A DNA stretch of 64,000 nucleotides from FEN-1139 sp038207155 (GCA_038207155.1 JBBRAB010000002.1:230207-294206); one strand, 5' to 3'; shown: positions 17,601 to 25,979, counted from the first letter of the stretch. Program-made: numbers and translations. The notes: generated by a model from the sequence alone, not told the origin.

Positions 17601-17675
17601 CAGCTCCTGAAACTCCGGTCGTCCTTCGAGCTCGGCAAGGCTGCGCCAAAAACTCGGCTTCGGGTCGTCGCTCAT
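14637..17675 (-). CDS. actB: Alternative complex III iron-sulfur subunit ActB (molybdopterin-oxidoreductase-like plus ferredoxin domain)
   Basis: 1012 residues, one full-length protein. The N-terminus has a twin-arginine motif (DRRRFMQLMG, about residues 44-53) and a Cys at about 65 that could be lipidated, suggesting Tat export. The middle is a molybdopterin-enzyme-like domain without cofactor, as known for ActB. The last 260 or so residues hold four Fe-S cluster sites: CIGCNACMVAC, CQHCENAPCEQVC, CIGTRYCSNNC, and CTFC with CQQTC. I chose ATG 17675 because it overlaps the actA stop (ATGA); an upstream ATG in frame would add 31 residues overlapping actA. Electrons pass from ActC quinol through these clusters to ActA hemes. 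Confidence 0.95.
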   Translation of the reverse strand: MSDDPKPSFWRSLAELEGRPEFQELIEREFSAPVDEDALPGSPDRRRFMQLMGASFALGGLTVGCRWEKEEILPLTRRPEGMVPGESRAFASAMDLNGAGTGLLVTSVDGRPIKIEGNPKHPDSRGAAGIFHQASLLEMYDPDRATHLVRRASGDQRSDWTEFERWLAEHSEFAADGGAGLAVLAEPSSSSVRGSLETALRQRYPRMRWVNWSADYRDHELLGAKLAFGQSLRTLHRLDRAAVVLTLDADPFSPEWPAFLANIRQAADGRAPDDTGEMSRFYAVESAFSLAGGLADHRLPLASSRISAFAAALDALLSERLGAAAASHGPAQPTPRRDWLKDERVAKFLAQLADDLLAARGKSVVLVGRRQPPEVHALAHRLNALLDAPGKTLSYVAEPAVGADYRGSAVELAELTTAMNAGAVGALFVLGGNPLLDAPSDLGLSAAMSKVEHRVRLGLYDDETAAQCSWLLPRAHYLESWGDVRGWDGTIALQQPLILPLYQGRSDSELLALLLGEKPATGRELLRKYVSGLSDERAMRRAVHDGVLAGTAFALLTPTLASLPKLNLRDEGLAPDELELVLVTDSNLLDGRYANLSWLMELPDPMTKVTWANVACIAPKTAAALHIGEGERIELEVNGRTVTVPAIYSPGQAEGSLKLALGWGRERAGHVGGLAKSDVPPVGVNAYPLRTSKSLTVQNGLRVRPTGEKAVIASTQDLHAIDQRGREGRDSRLGMIVREATLGQFKTQPDFAEKAVHHPPLLQMWQSPVSYDGHKWGLSIDLGKCIGCNACMVACQAENNIPVVGKDNVVRGREMHWIRVDRYYKGSPEAPEVAFQPVSCQHCENAPCEQVCPVGATMHSSEGLNEMTYNRCIGTRYCSNNCPYKVRRFNFFNYHLDLKQPENQVKKMVFNPEVTVRSRGVMEKCTFCVQRIQKVKIKAKNARRALVDGEIVTACQQTCPAGAIVFGDLNDPKALVARNQKRPRSYVLLEELNDRPRVKYLARIRNPKPELA

Positions 17676-18403
17676 CGATGGCATGTGGAGCAGTCCGTTG
17701 GCGGGTTGATTCCGTTCGTCTCTCGTAGCCGGTGACCGTATTCGACGGGGTCTCCGGGGGCGCGCCAAGTCATGTTGGTGACCTGATCCGGCGGACGCAG
17801 ATGCTGCTCAGGGGCGCGGTGGCAGTCCAGGCACCAGCCCATGCTGAGCGGCTGATCCTGGCGAACCTCCACCATCTGATCGATACGACCGTGGCAAGAC
17901 ACGCAACCCACCCCGCGCGTCACGTGCGCGCTGTGGTTGAAGTAGACGTAGTCCGGCAGATCGTGAACCTTGACCCAATGCACGGGCTGCCCGGTGGCCA
18001 TGCTCTCGCGCACGGGGAGCAGCTTGCGGCTCTGCGTCCGCACCGACTTGTGGCAGTTCATGCAGGTCTCAGTCGGCGGAATGGCCGCAAACGCCGCACG
18101 ATCCACCGTAGAGTGGCAGTATCGGCAGTCAATCCCCAGCTCACCTGCGTGAAGCGCGTGGCTGTAGGGGACGGGCTGTTCAGGCATGTAACCAACGTCC
18201 AAGGTCTTGGGGGAGGCGCCGTACCAAACCAGGCCGCCAATGACGAGCGGGGCCAGTCCCATCACGGCACCCGCAATGACTCGGGTTTTGTTGGCCCAGC
18301 GGGGAAATACGAAGGGCTGCATCGTTGAGCTGTGGGTCCTTGCCCCAGGGGTTTCCGAGCCACCGACCTGCGCGTGAGCCGCGGCGGGGGCATCCGCTGC
18401 CAC
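17672..18403 (-). CDS. actA: Alternative complex III pentaheme cytochrome c subunit ActA
   Basis: 243 residues with one N-terminal membrane anchor (about residues 41-60 from this start) and five CxxCH motifs: CRYCH, CMNCH, CVSCH, CLDCH and CSTCH. This is the pentaheme ActA layout. It is the first gene of the cluster. A second ATG at 18322 (MQPFVFPRWANKTR) is a good alternative start, since ActA proteins usually begin close to the membrane helix. The stop overlaps the actB start. The promoter should lie in the gene-free stretch upstream, but I see no consensus site I would defend. Confidence 0.95.
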   Translation of the reverse strand: MAADAPAAAHAQVGGSETPGARTHSSTMQPFVFPRWANKTRVIAGAVMGLAPLVIGGLVWYGASPKTLDVGYMPEQPVPYSHALHAGELGIDCRYCHSTVDRAAFAAIPPTETCMNCHKSVRTQSRKLLPVRESMATGQPVHWVKVHDLPDYVYFNHSAHVTRGVGCVSCHGRIDQMVEVRQDQPLSMGWCLDCHRAPEQHLRPPDQVTNMTWRAPGDPVEYGHRLRETNGINPPTDCSTCHR

Positions 18404-19194
18404 TACGCGCCTAACCGACCCCGAGTTTCGGGTTCGACGTGACCAGTCCCCAGGAGCGCTCGCAAGTTAGCGCAGGTCTTGCGCGAATCGCGCAATTTCT
18501 CCGTGCGACAACGAAGTTTCTGGACGGACTTTGCCCGACGAGCAGCCCATGGTGACATGTCCTGGACAGACAGTAGTCAACTCCGGACATCAGCAAGCCG
18601 CTGCCCCGGGACAGCCTCCAGACAAGCTCTGGTCATTTGCTGGTGCGGCGTGCTGACCCCACCTGACGGATCCAGATGGAGCGTGAGACAGCGTCGCGTG
18701 AGGGACCGCTGCGCGACCGGTGCTTCAGTGCTCAGGGCGCTTACGCCGGCTTTGCTGCGTACCCGCCCGGGGGCCCACTTCGTGGGTCCCTTTCCCGGGC
18801 TGGGGGTTGGGGTCTCTTTGGCTTCGCAGCGAGCTCGTGCCTTGAACTGCAAGCACCCGCCGGCGGGCGCCCCTGCGCTCCGAAGCGCCCGGTCGCTTGC
18901 TCAGTCCGTACGCGACGAATCTGAGCTCGGAAGTGCGTCCTCTTCTACATTCGCTTCCGTCGGGACTGCACGCCCGAGGTTTCAACGAATCACAGTCGCG
19001 TGGGAAGTTTTCTGAATCGGTCTGAGCACGCGAGCGTGATACCCGAGAGCGCCAAGGCGCCCGAGAGCGCGGCGACAGACACGTTACAAGGAGCCCCCCA
19101 GCGACCTACGACCGTGCGAATTTTGGTTTGCATTGAGAACAGCATCCTGCTCATTGCCCTTCGTAAACTGTCGACTCAGCTTTCGCTGGTAGGA
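18404..19194. other. Gene-free stretch upstream of actA
   Basis: About 790 bases with no convincing gene. Short frames exist on both strands but have no plausible start signals, domains or family resemblance. The part next to actA should hold the act promoter and leader. A hairpin at 18770-18790 (GGGGCCCAC / GTGGGTCCC with a G-U wobble and a 3-nt loop) lies inside a C/G-run-rich segment that could be a dispersed repeat; only a genome search could show this. Confidence 0.5.
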
Positions 19195-19815
19195 TCAAAC
19201 GGGATCGGCGCAACACTGGATCAACTCGCCCTGACTCTCGCCGCCAAGGTTGTTTCCGCAATCGGATGAAAGACTGTTTGGGGGATAAACCGTAAATGTT
19301 CCGTAGCGGAGTGTGTAGGCCAGACCGACTACCTCGTTCGCGCATTGCGACGCTGTGCGAGATGGAAAAGTGGTTGGCGCATTTTGCGTATTTTCGCACT
19401 CATTGCTTTTTTCAAAATAAGAACCGGTGCCCGTTCCGAAGCAACTTTCCTTGAGGAGCGCCTTCAATGGGGGCGTATAGATCCAGTCGACCGGGTAGCT
19501 AAACGGACAGCTCAACTCGGAGGTGGATCGAAGCGGCGAGGTAGTAAGCGTGGTATCAACCACCATACAGAGTCTCTTGCCCACCCATTTGCAATACTCG
19601 CGGGCAGACCACCCGTCTGCACACGACATGGGAGTATCCTCTTCCGACTGACTTTGCGACGCGCGGGGCACGCAGGACGCTCGTAGAATCTTCCACGCAG
19701 CGGCGACGTTTGGATCCGCCGCGAACACTCCAAACTCCGCACGGCTCACCGGTCTCTCGTCGAGACAGAATGGCGGTACGTCACCGCAACCGATGGGCTT
19801 CTCAAAATACTTCAT
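19195..19815 (-). CDS. FGE-sulfatase-like domain, probably the C-terminal part of a TGA-split lipoprotein
   Basis: 206 residues. CLDERPVSRAEFGVF followed by GWSAREYCKWVGKRLC matches the N-terminal pattern of formylglycine-generating-enzyme-like (SUMF1) domains, where a Cys-Val-Asp-type start and an 'A..YC.W.GKRL' helix are typical. The usual GN-x-WEW motif is absent and the C-terminal half is Cys-rich and unfamiliar, so enzymatic activity is doubtful. The frame is continuous with the lipoprotein gene upstream: its TGA plus eight codons lead straight to this ATG. It is probably a secreted lipoprotein domain, now separated. Confidence 0.55.
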   Translation of the reverse strand: MKYFEKPIGCGDVPPFCLDERPVSRAEFGVFAADPNVAAAWKILRASCVPRASQSQSEEDTPMSCADGWSAREYCKWVGKRLCMVVDTTLTTSPLRSTSELSCPFSYPVDWIYTPPLKALLKESCFGTGTGSYFEKSNECENTQNAPTTFPSRTASQCANEVVGLAYTLRYGTFTVYPPNSLSSDCGNNLGGESQGELIQCCADPV

Positions 19816-19839
19816 GCGGGTACCCCGTCCCGTCTGCGG

Positions 19840-20163
19840 TCATCGAGGATCCCCACCGCCCGTGCTGGTGCCGCCCGCGCTGGTGCCGCCCGCGCTGGTG
19901 CCGCCCGTGCCCGCGCCTCCCGCACCTGCGGCTCCTCCGCCGCTCGTTCCTCCGGTGGGCTTTGCTCCGCCGGTTCCCGGTTTGGCGCCCGTGCCGCTGA
20001 CGCCTCCCGTGGAGGGGATGCCGCCGCCGTTGGCGATGCATTGGTCGCCTTCGGCGTGAGTGCCGACGCCGCACTTCATGCCGGCAGTTTCCGAGCTACC
20101 GCCGCAGGCAACAGCGACGGAACCAACGAGGGCGAGGGTCAGCAGAGTGCGCGTGGGATTCAT
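19840..20163 (-). CDS. Lipoprotein with Gly/Thr-rich linker, ending at TGA before an in-frame domain
   Basis: 107 residues from ATG 20163. The signal peptide LTLALVGSVAVAC gives a lipobox Cys at 20. A short Cys motif (CGVGTHAEGDQC, 31-42) follows, and then a Gly/Thr/Ser linker of AGGTS repeats. Such linkers in myxobacteria normally connect a lipid anchor to a folded domain, but here the frame ends in TGA right after the linker and the next domain follows in the same frame. The longer upstream frame on this strand is non-coding; an ATG with a signal peptide decides the start. Confidence 0.65.
   Translation of the reverse strand: MNPTRTLLTLALVGSVAVACGGSSETAGMKCGVGTHAEGDQCIANGGGIPSTGGVSGTGAKPGTGGAKPTGGTSGGGAAGAGGAGTGGTSAGGTSAGGTSTGGGDPR
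19864..19908. repeat. 15-bp tandem repeat (3 copies) in the lipoprotein linker
   Basis: Unit GCTGGTGCCGCCCGC, three copies, the last differing at its final base. It encodes AGGTS repeats on the minus strand. The unit length is a multiple of three, so slippage would lengthen or shorten the linker without breaking the frame. Confidence 0.85.
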
Positions 20164-20776
20164 GGGAATGAAGCCTTTCTTCAGAGCGTTTGCAGTGCGG
20201 GAGACTGATGACGAAAGACGAGGCGTTTGAGCTTGCGGCAACGCGACCGTCACGGATTCACGGAGACACGCCGTGTCACCATGGCGTGCTCGAGGGGAGA
20301 GCTGGTGGAGTGAAGGCATGGCCGATTTCACTGAGCTCATTCGCGTCGAGGCGTTTGCACGCCGTCTCAACCTAAAGGCCACCAGTAGCGCCAGCAGCGT
20401 TGGCATACCACGCTGCCCCGAGCTTGCGTATCGGAGCGCGCATCCCCACGCATACCCTGGTACAGCGACACGGATGCGTCGCCTCGCGGGGAGTCGGCGT
20501 GACACCGTCGAGGGAGAACCCCGGCCGTGACGCAACTCGGCTCCGCGAAGCGCTGGGGATTTGAGGTGGAATGCTGCATCCGTCCGGGTCCCGCAACGCG
20601 ACAATGGGCGGAGTGTTGGATCGTGGCAAGCGCGAAATCTGCCTCGGCCCCTCGTCAGCCCAGCGGGCGCGGCTCGCGGCTGGCTAAAAGGGTCACTCCG
20701 CGGCGAGCGACCCTTCGCGGCAGGACAGCGACCGTCGGCCGAAGGCGCGCTGACGAGTGGTGAGCGAGCGTCGCCG
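20164..20776. other. Gene-free stretch between a lipoprotein gene and an S23-type gene
   Basis: About 610 bases. Several overlapping short frames run through it on both strands, but none has a ribosome site, a recognisable domain or a neighbour in register. The 5' leader and promoter of the lipoprotein gene at 20163 should lie at the left end. Nothing else seen. Confidence 0.45.
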
Positions 20777-21115
20777 CTACCTTCGGCAGAGGCCGTAAAG
20801 GCGCGCCCCGAGGGTATCGAGGCTCGCCTCGGCGGCGGCGACGTCCGCGGCGCTGAGGTGCCCCCAGGCGACCGCGACGCGCAGCGCGGTGCGTGACTCG
20901 CAGAGTGAGCCGCGAGCGGTTTCAAACCGCAAGCGAGCCTGCCCCGCTTGGCTGCCGAAGCCTTCAGCGAGATTGAGCGACACGCTCGACATCGCGCGCC
21001 GCAGCTGCGAAGGCAAATCGCGATCGCGCCGCGTGATGCGAGCGAGGAGCGGTTGCACGAGCGAAATAGCCTGAAGACTGTGGTCGAGAAGTTGCTGTCG
21101 GATGGGACTGTGCAT
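20777..21115 (-). CDS. Four-helix bundle protein, 23S rRNA intervening-sequence (S23) family
   Basis: 112 residues from ATG 21115. Two signatures are clear: a first helix with a PLL..I then 'DRDLPSQLRRAMSSVSLNLAEG', and a later GSLCESRTALRVA..WG segment; both are typical of the S23/four-helix bundle family, which is also related to Avd of diversity-generating retroelements. Function is unknown in most bacteria; some members bind nucleic acid. GGAG lies only 1 nt before this ATG, so ATG 21139 (120 residues) is an alternative. No reverse transcriptase or rRNA gene is nearby. Confidence 0.75.
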   Translation of the reverse strand: MHSPIRQQLLDHSLQAISLVQPLLARITRRDRDLPSQLRRAMSSVSLNLAEGFGSQAGQARLRFETARGSLCESRTALRVAVAWGHLSAADVAAAEASLDTLGARLYGLCRR

Positions 21116-21335
21116 GCTCCTTCCACGCGCAGCTTGCATGACACCGAGCGAGTGCTCACGAGTCGTACAATGCCTGCGAGGTGGCGGGGAAGGTGCGCGC
21201 TTCAGCAGGCACAGTCCCACCCGACAGCAAGCCCCCAAAACATCAGCATCAGCGCCCAAATCGTACTGACAGCATCTGCCCCCCAAGTCCGTCCCCAACT
21301 CACAGTTCCCTGTCCCCAGTTCCCTGTCCCCTGTC

Positions 21336-21360
21336 CCCAGCGCAGCCCCGCTGCGCTGGG
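21336..21360 (-). terminator. Hairpin after the aminotransferase gene
   Basis: A perfect 10-bp stem (CCCAGCGCAG / CTGCGCTGGG) with a 5-nt loop lies 18 nt beyond the stop of the minus-strand aminotransferase gene. No T-run follows, so it may be a weak or Rho-assisted terminator. Short CAGTTCCCTGTCCCC-like repeats follow it. Confidence 0.5.
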
Positions 21361-21377
21361 AACCTCGAACGCCAATC

Positions 21378-22658
21378 TCAGGCTGACGCCAACAGCTTCT
21401 CGACGCTCACGAGCGATACGCAGCAGACGACCACCTGCATGGCAGTCTCAACCTGCGCCAGCGGGGGCAGCGTCGGCGCGACGCGGATGTTGCGGTCGCG
21501 GGGATCTCGGCCGTACGGGAAGGTCGCGCCCGCAGCGGTGAGCTTGACCCCCGCCTCGTCCGCAAGCTTGACCACGCGCGACGCGCAGCCGTCCGGGGTG
21601 TCGAGACTGACGAAATAGCCACCGCGAGGATTGGTCCACGTGGCAATCCCCTTGCCCGCCAGGCCCTGCTCAAAGGCATTGACGACCGCCTCGAACTTGG
21701 GACGGATCACAGCCGCGTGGCGCTGCATGTGGGACTTAATGCCCGCGAGGTTGCCGAAGAACCGAACGTGGCGAAGCTGGTTTAGCTTGTCGGGACCGAT
21801 CGTCTGAATCGCGAGATGCTTTTTCGCATCCGCAACGTTGGCAGGGCCCGAGGCGTGCGCGGCGACACCTCCGCCGGAAAACGAGATCTTCGAGGTGGAT
21901 CCGAACACCCAAGCGCGATTCGGATTGCCCGCATCGGCACAAGCCTTGATGATGCAGTCGAGTGGATCGGTGGTCTCAAAGAGATCGTGCACCGCGTAGG
22001 CGTTGTCCCAGAAGATCCGAAAGTCCGGGGCTGCGGACTTCATCGACGCGAGGCGTCGCACCGTCTCAGAGTCGTAGGTCGTGCCGGTGGGGTTGGAGTA
22101 CTTCGGCACGCACCAGATGCCCTTGATGCTCGCGTCCGCGGCCACCAAACGCTCGACGGCATCCATGTCAGGACCTGTGCTGAGCAGGTCAACGCTGACC
22201 ATCTCGATCCCGTTGTGTTCGCAAATCGCAAAATGGCGGTCGTAGCCAGGCGCAGGGCAGAGGAAGCGAGGGCTTTGCTGGCTCCATGGTCCGCTGCCGT
22301 CGGGCACTCCGTGCATCAGCGCGCGAACAACCGTGTCGTGCATGATCTGGAGACTTGAGTTACCTCCAATGATGACCTGAGTGCTTGGCACGCCGAACAG
22401 CTCAGCAAAGATTGCCTTCATCTCGGGGAGACCATCGAGGCCTCCGTAGTTGCGACAATCCGTTCCGTCCGCCGCCTTCCAGTCATCCGCCGACAGAACA
22501 GCGGTCATGGCGTTGGCGAGATCAAGCTGGGCCGACGCGGGCTTGCCGCGCGTCATGTCGAGCTTGAGTGCCTGGGCCTTGAACGCGTCATACCGAGCTT
22601 GCAGCTCCTGACGAAGGCCTTCAAGTTCGGAACGGGAGATCCGGCTGAGTTCAGTCAT
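21378..22658 (-). CDS. PLP-dependent aminotransferase, class I (PF12897-type aspartate aminotransferase)
   Basis: 426 residues. Residues near the start read ALKLDMTRGKPASAQLDL, and later come YGGLDGLPEMKAIFAELF, the SNPTG motif (VPKYSNPTGTTYD), WDNAYAVHDLF with the cofactor Asp/Tyr, and GSTSKISFSGGGVAA with the Schiff-base Lys. This set fits the distinct aspartate aminotransferase group seen in actinobacteria and myxobacteria rather than AspC. It interconverts aspartate or a similar amino acid and its oxo acid. It appears to be a single-gene unit. Confidence 0.88.
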   Translation of the reverse strand: MTELSRISRSELEGLRQELQARYDAFKAQALKLDMTRGKPASAQLDLANAMTAVLSADDWKAADGTDCRNYGGLDGLPEMKAIFAELFGVPSTQVIIGGNSSLQIMHDTVVRALMHGVPDGSGPWSQQSPRFLCPAPGYDRHFAICEHNGIEMVSVDLLSTGPDMDAVERLVAADASIKGIWCVPKYSNPTGTTYDSETVRRLASMKSAAPDFRIFWDNAYAVHDLFETTDPLDCIIKACADAGNPNRAWVFGSTSKISFSGGGVAAHASGPANVADAKKHLAIQTIGPDKLNQLRHVRFFGNLAGIKSHMQRHAAVIRPKFEAVVNAFEQGLAGKGIATWTNPRGGYFVSLDTPDGCASRVVKLADEAGVKLTAAGATFPYGRDPRDRNIRVAPTLPPLAQVETAMQVVVCCVSLVSVEKLLASA

Positions 22659-22739
22659 GGCGACCGATCCCTAGTCGATAGTCGTCATGTTTCAAGCCCG
22701 GAAAAGCAGATCCGGCCCGCAGACCACCGCCAAATCCAC

Positions 22740-23681
22740 TCAGTGAGCGAGTACCCAGCCAATCGCGGCTTCAAGCAGCCCAGTCGAGTTGCCGGTCATG
22801 TGTTTTCCCCCCTGAATCGTCCACAACTCCACTGGCTGACGGCAACCGGAATAGCCGGAGGACTGGGTCTCCGCTCCGGGCAACGACGCCACCAAGTCCC
22901 GAGCCGCGCCCTGAGGGCGGCTGACGCCTGAGCATTGGTTCCGTCGGGCCCAGCGGGCTTGATCGCTCTCAACGGAATCAAGGTTCGGGAGGCTCGCCTG
23001 CCCGAGCAGGTGCCCGCCAGTGAACGGAACCGACTGGTCCGCATCTCCGTGGACCTTCAGACGCGGAACCGCACGCGCGGGCGAACAGAGTTCGTCGGAA
23101 CCCGGCCCCATTCCCGCGATGTTCACGGTCGCGGCAATGAGCTCGGCCCGGTCGCAGATCATCCGATCCGCCATGAAGCCGCCGTTGGAAAAGCCAGCCA
23201 GGTAGAAGCGCGTGGCGTCGAGGGTTGGGTTTGTCTTGAGGCGCTCAAGGAGCGCACTCAGCTCAGCAACGTGATTTGGACGCGCGGCGTCCAAATCACA
23301 ACAACGCAGACCGGCATTGAAATAGGACCTCCCGTGAGAATCCTTCGGTCCAGTCGGCGCCACGTAGGCAAACCCTAGTTTCTGAGCCAGAGCATCGAGG
23401 CGCAGGGCTGTCCGCGCCAGCTCGCCCGAGGCGCCAAGCCCGTGCAGAAAGACGATTAGGGGTAACCGGCGGCCAGGGCTTCCGGCAGCTCCTCGCAGCG
23501 CCAACGACTCCGGCAACAGGGTCTCATGAGTTGCGGTGCCGCTCGCCGCGGGAGGCTTGATCAGCGTGTGAGGCGTTGCACTCGCAAGGGTACTGGGAAC
23601 CGTCACCAGCCTGGGCTCAGGCTCACGTCGGCATCCTCCGAGCAGTCCGACCAGCATCCACAAAGCCATTGTCCGAGCCAT
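22740..23681 (-). CDS. Lipoprotein esterase of the polyhydroxybutyrate depolymerase / LpqC type
   Basis: 313 residues from ATG 23681, with GGAAGG about 10 nt upstream. Signal peptide MARTMALWMLVGLLGGC gives a lipobox. An alpha/beta hydrolase domain follows: oxyanion-hole HGLGASG, nucleophile GFSNGG (Ser), a VHGDADQSVPFTGG segment with the acid Asp, and a late GGKHMTGN His. Cys pairs (CCD, C..ARA..C) suggest disulfides. Substrate unknown; this family includes feruloyl esterases and PHB depolymerases. Confidence 0.85.
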   Translation of the reverse strand: MARTMALWMLVGLLGGCRREPEPRLVTVPSTLASATPHTLIKPPAASGTATHETLLPESLALRGAAGSPGRRLPLIVFLHGLGASGELARTALRLDALAQKLGFAYVAPTGPKDSHGRSYFNAGLRCCDLDAARPNHVAELSALLERLKTNPTLDATRFYLAGFSNGGFMADRMICDRAELIAATVNIAGMGPGSDELCSPARAVPRLKVHGDADQSVPFTGGHLLGQASLPNLDSVESDQARWARRNQCSGVSRPQGAARDLVASLPGAETQSSGYSGCRQPVELWTIQGGKHMTGNSTGLLEAAIGWVLAH

Positions 23682-23773
23682 CACGATTGCGCCTTCCCCT
23701 GGTAACAAAGTGACCGCGACCTGAAGGGACTAACCCGACAGGTCGCGCTTGATACTCTCACGAACTCAAGGTC

Positions 23774-25168
23774 TTACAACCAGACGTCGCGGACCTGCTT
23801 ACGGATCTTGCCAATCGCCTGCTCCTGGAGCTGACGAATGCGCTCGCGCGAAAGATTGTACTTGTCTCCGATTTCCTTGAGAGTCAGCTCGTCCTCGTTG
23901 TCGAGGCCGAAACGCCAGCGAATGATGCGGCTCTCAATCGGCGTGAGCGTCCCGAGCAGGCGCTGCACCTCTTCGGCCCACTTCTGGTTGGCTAGGCTGT
24001 CGAACGGCGACAGCGAGTTCTCTTCAACGAGAAAGTCGATGAAGCGACGACCGTCCTCATCGCCCACCGGGCGATCCAGCGAGAAGGGAGTGTCCGCGTA
24101 CAAGTCGCGGACCTTGTCGAGCTTCTCCTTCGGAACGCCCGTTTCCTTCTCAAGTTCGTCGAGCGTGGGCTCGCGACCGGTACGCGCGATGATGGTCTGG
24201 GTCGCGCGTGAGACGCGATTGTACGTGTCGAGCATGTGCACGGGAATGCGTACCGCTCGGCCCTTGTCCGCCAAAGCGCGACTGATCGCGTGGCGAATCC
24301 ACCAAGAGGCGTAGGTCGAGAAGCGATAACCACGGGTGTGGTCGAACCGCTCGACGGCCTTCATGAGCCCGATGTTGCCCTCTTGAATGAGGTCAATCAG
24401 GGGGAGACGGCCGCGGTTGTAGCGGCGAGCAATGCTCACCACCAGCCGGAGATTGGCCTTCACGAAACGGTTCTTGGCATCGCGCTGACGATGGTCGGTG
24501 CGACGCACACGCTCGAGATACCGCTTGTAGGCCGGCGTCTCCGCGACTGACTGACGCTCGTCGTCCGCTTCCTCGGGCTCGATGATCTCCTTGGCGACCT
24601 TGAACCCGTTCGTCATCCAGATGCGATCCGAGTCCGGAAGGCGCACGGCACGAGCGAGTTCACTGGACATCTCAGTCCACTGGCGCTGCTGCTCGGCGTT
24701 CAGCTTGGAGCGCTGCTTGCGGTAGATCTTGACGAGCTTGCGGAGCTCCTCAACCTGCGGGACATCAGGCCGATCAGATTCGCTGGCTTCGGAGATGTCG
24801 CGGACCAGTTGGTCGACGATCGGCTCCGCCACGGGCACGTACGAGAGCAGAGCAACCCAATGCTCCACCTCGGCGACCTCAACGGCCTGCGCGCACTCAA
24901 GCTCCTCATCCGGTCCCATGACCTGGTGAGTTGCCATGTCGCGGAAGTAGCGCGAGAGCATCGAGTCCGTCGTACTGTCGAGCGGGCCCAACTCGCGAGG
25001 CTCAAAGCTCTCGGTTGGAAACGACTCGGGCCCCGATTCATTCTGGCGCAGATCCTGTGGGGAAGGACCTTCGGGGCGACGCGGTTCCGCCTTGCTATCG
25101 CGCGCCGACTCATCCGTAGACGGGTCGAACTCAGCGGGAGCGTTGTACGGTTCGCGGTTGGTAGACAT
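23774..25168 (-). CDS. RNA polymerase sigma factor, sigma-70 group 2 type
   Basis: 464 residues from ATG 25168 (AGGA spaced 4 nt); ATG 25180 is the alternative. Region 1.2 (DSMLSRYFRDMATHQVMG), a non-conserved insert, region 2 (AKNRFVKANLRLVVSIARRY, LIDLIQEGNIGLMKAVERFD, FSTYASWWIRHAI), region 3 (TGREPTLDELEKETG) and region 4 (TLKEIGDKYNLSRERIRQLQ) are all present. There is an acidic, unstructured N-terminus of about 70 residues instead of a full region 1.1. It directs RNA polymerase to a promoter set I cannot name; it is unlikely to be the housekeeping RpoD because region 1.1 is lacking. Confidence 0.93.
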   Translation of the reverse strand: MSTNREPYNAPAEFDPSTDESARDSKAEPRRPEGPSPQDLRQNESGPESFPTESFEPRELGPLDSTTDSMLSRYFRDMATHQVMGPDEELECAQAVEVAEVEHWVALLSYVPVAEPIVDQLVRDISEASESDRPDVPQVEELRKLVKIYRKQRSKLNAEQQRQWTEMSSELARAVRLPDSDRIWMTNGFKVAKEIIEPEEADDERQSVAETPAYKRYLERVRRTDHRQRDAKNRFVKANLRLVVSIARRYNRGRLPLIDLIQEGNIGLMKAVERFDHTRGYRFSTYASWWIRHAISRALADKGRAVRIPVHMLDTYNRVSRATQTIIARTGREPTLDELEKETGVPKEKLDKVRDLYADTPFSLDRPVGDEDGRRFIDFLVEENSLSPFDSLANQKWAEEVQRLLGTLTPIESRIIRWRFGLDNEDELTLKEIGDKYNLSRERIRQLQEQAIGKIRKQVRDVWL

Positions 25169-25979
25169 CTTGTCCTGCATAGGCCGGGGGGTTCAAGCAA
25201 CTCGACAGCGGGTTTCCGCCGCCACACACCGATAAGTACGAGCCAGAGCGCCTCGTCAGCTTCCAACGCGAAGTCGGAGGTTTTCGTGGAGCAAGGCGAC
25301 GATGCCCCGGGTCTCTACGACACGGAGCGGCAGACCCACCTTGGCTCGGAAGAGCGCCGAAACGCCTGCTGCCGTGTAAGGTGCAATTTTCATTCCCAAC
25401 TGTTCTGGCCACTCGTGCCTACTTTCGCGTACGTACGCGTTGGTAGGACAGGAGGAACGGAGAACAGGTTGCATTTTGGAAATGACTCGTTCGTTACTGC
25501 AACGCGGCCTTCAAGTGACGGGAGCCGGCCAAAGTGCTCCAGACTGGATTGGCACGCCGCGAGGGACGGCTGATTGTACTACCTTTGACTACCAGACAAG
25601 CAACAGACTGGACTCACTCTTTGGGGCATCTCTAGGCTTAACTGAATCCCCCGCGAGATAATTCCCTCGCGGGACTGGCTGGACCCAAGGACTAGGTCTG
25701 CAACGGCGACTCGGGGCGCGTAGTTGAGTCAATTCGTTGCCGCTGTCAACACAGGCGTTTAAGGAGCTGATTTAGTTAGGGAAATTTATTGTGGGGGGGC
25801 TGAGCCGCCAGGGCTCCGGGAACCTCCCCGCGCCAAGGCGCGGGGGATGGCACAGGCATGATCGACGTGTCGCGCCGACCGCAAGTCCTGCAACGCAGCA
25901 CCAATCCTCGGTCAAACTCTGACCAACCAGCCCTGGGACGCCTGTTTCAGCGGGGCAGAATCCCGCCGCGGCGCCCTAG
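25169..25979. other. Gene-free stretch between pheS and the sigma factor gene
   Basis: About 810 bases. Short frames here have no recognisable features. Two hairpins stand out: 25650-25673 (CCCGCGAG / CTCGCGGG, 8-nt loop) and 25826-25845 (CCCCGCGCC-AA-GGCGCGGGG, near-perfect palindrome). A relatively A/T-rich segment around 25770-25790 lies between them. They could terminate pheS and serve the sigma promoter. pheT, normally next to pheS, is not here. Confidence 0.5.

Noticed and set aside
18577..18985. Short frames in the gap upstream of actA
   Set aside because: Basic, low-complexity translations with no start signal or family resemblance; best read as non-coding.
5991..19842. TGA recoded as an amino acid, explaining both in-frame TGA breaks
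   Set aside because: TGA ends many intact genes here, including all the ATGA overlaps (slt, actA, oppB), so a general recoding is ruled out. Selenocysteine would need local signals and conserved Cys positions, which I do not see.
20777..21115. Avd-like part of a diversity-generating retroelement
   Set aside because: No reverse transcriptase, template repeat or variable repeat is seen; the protein fits the wider S23 family.
19840..21159. A 439-residue frame ending with the lipoprotein
   Set aside because: Only the last 107 residues from ATG 20163 form a signal peptide and linker; upstream the frame is antisense to the S23-type gene and Arg/Ser-rich.
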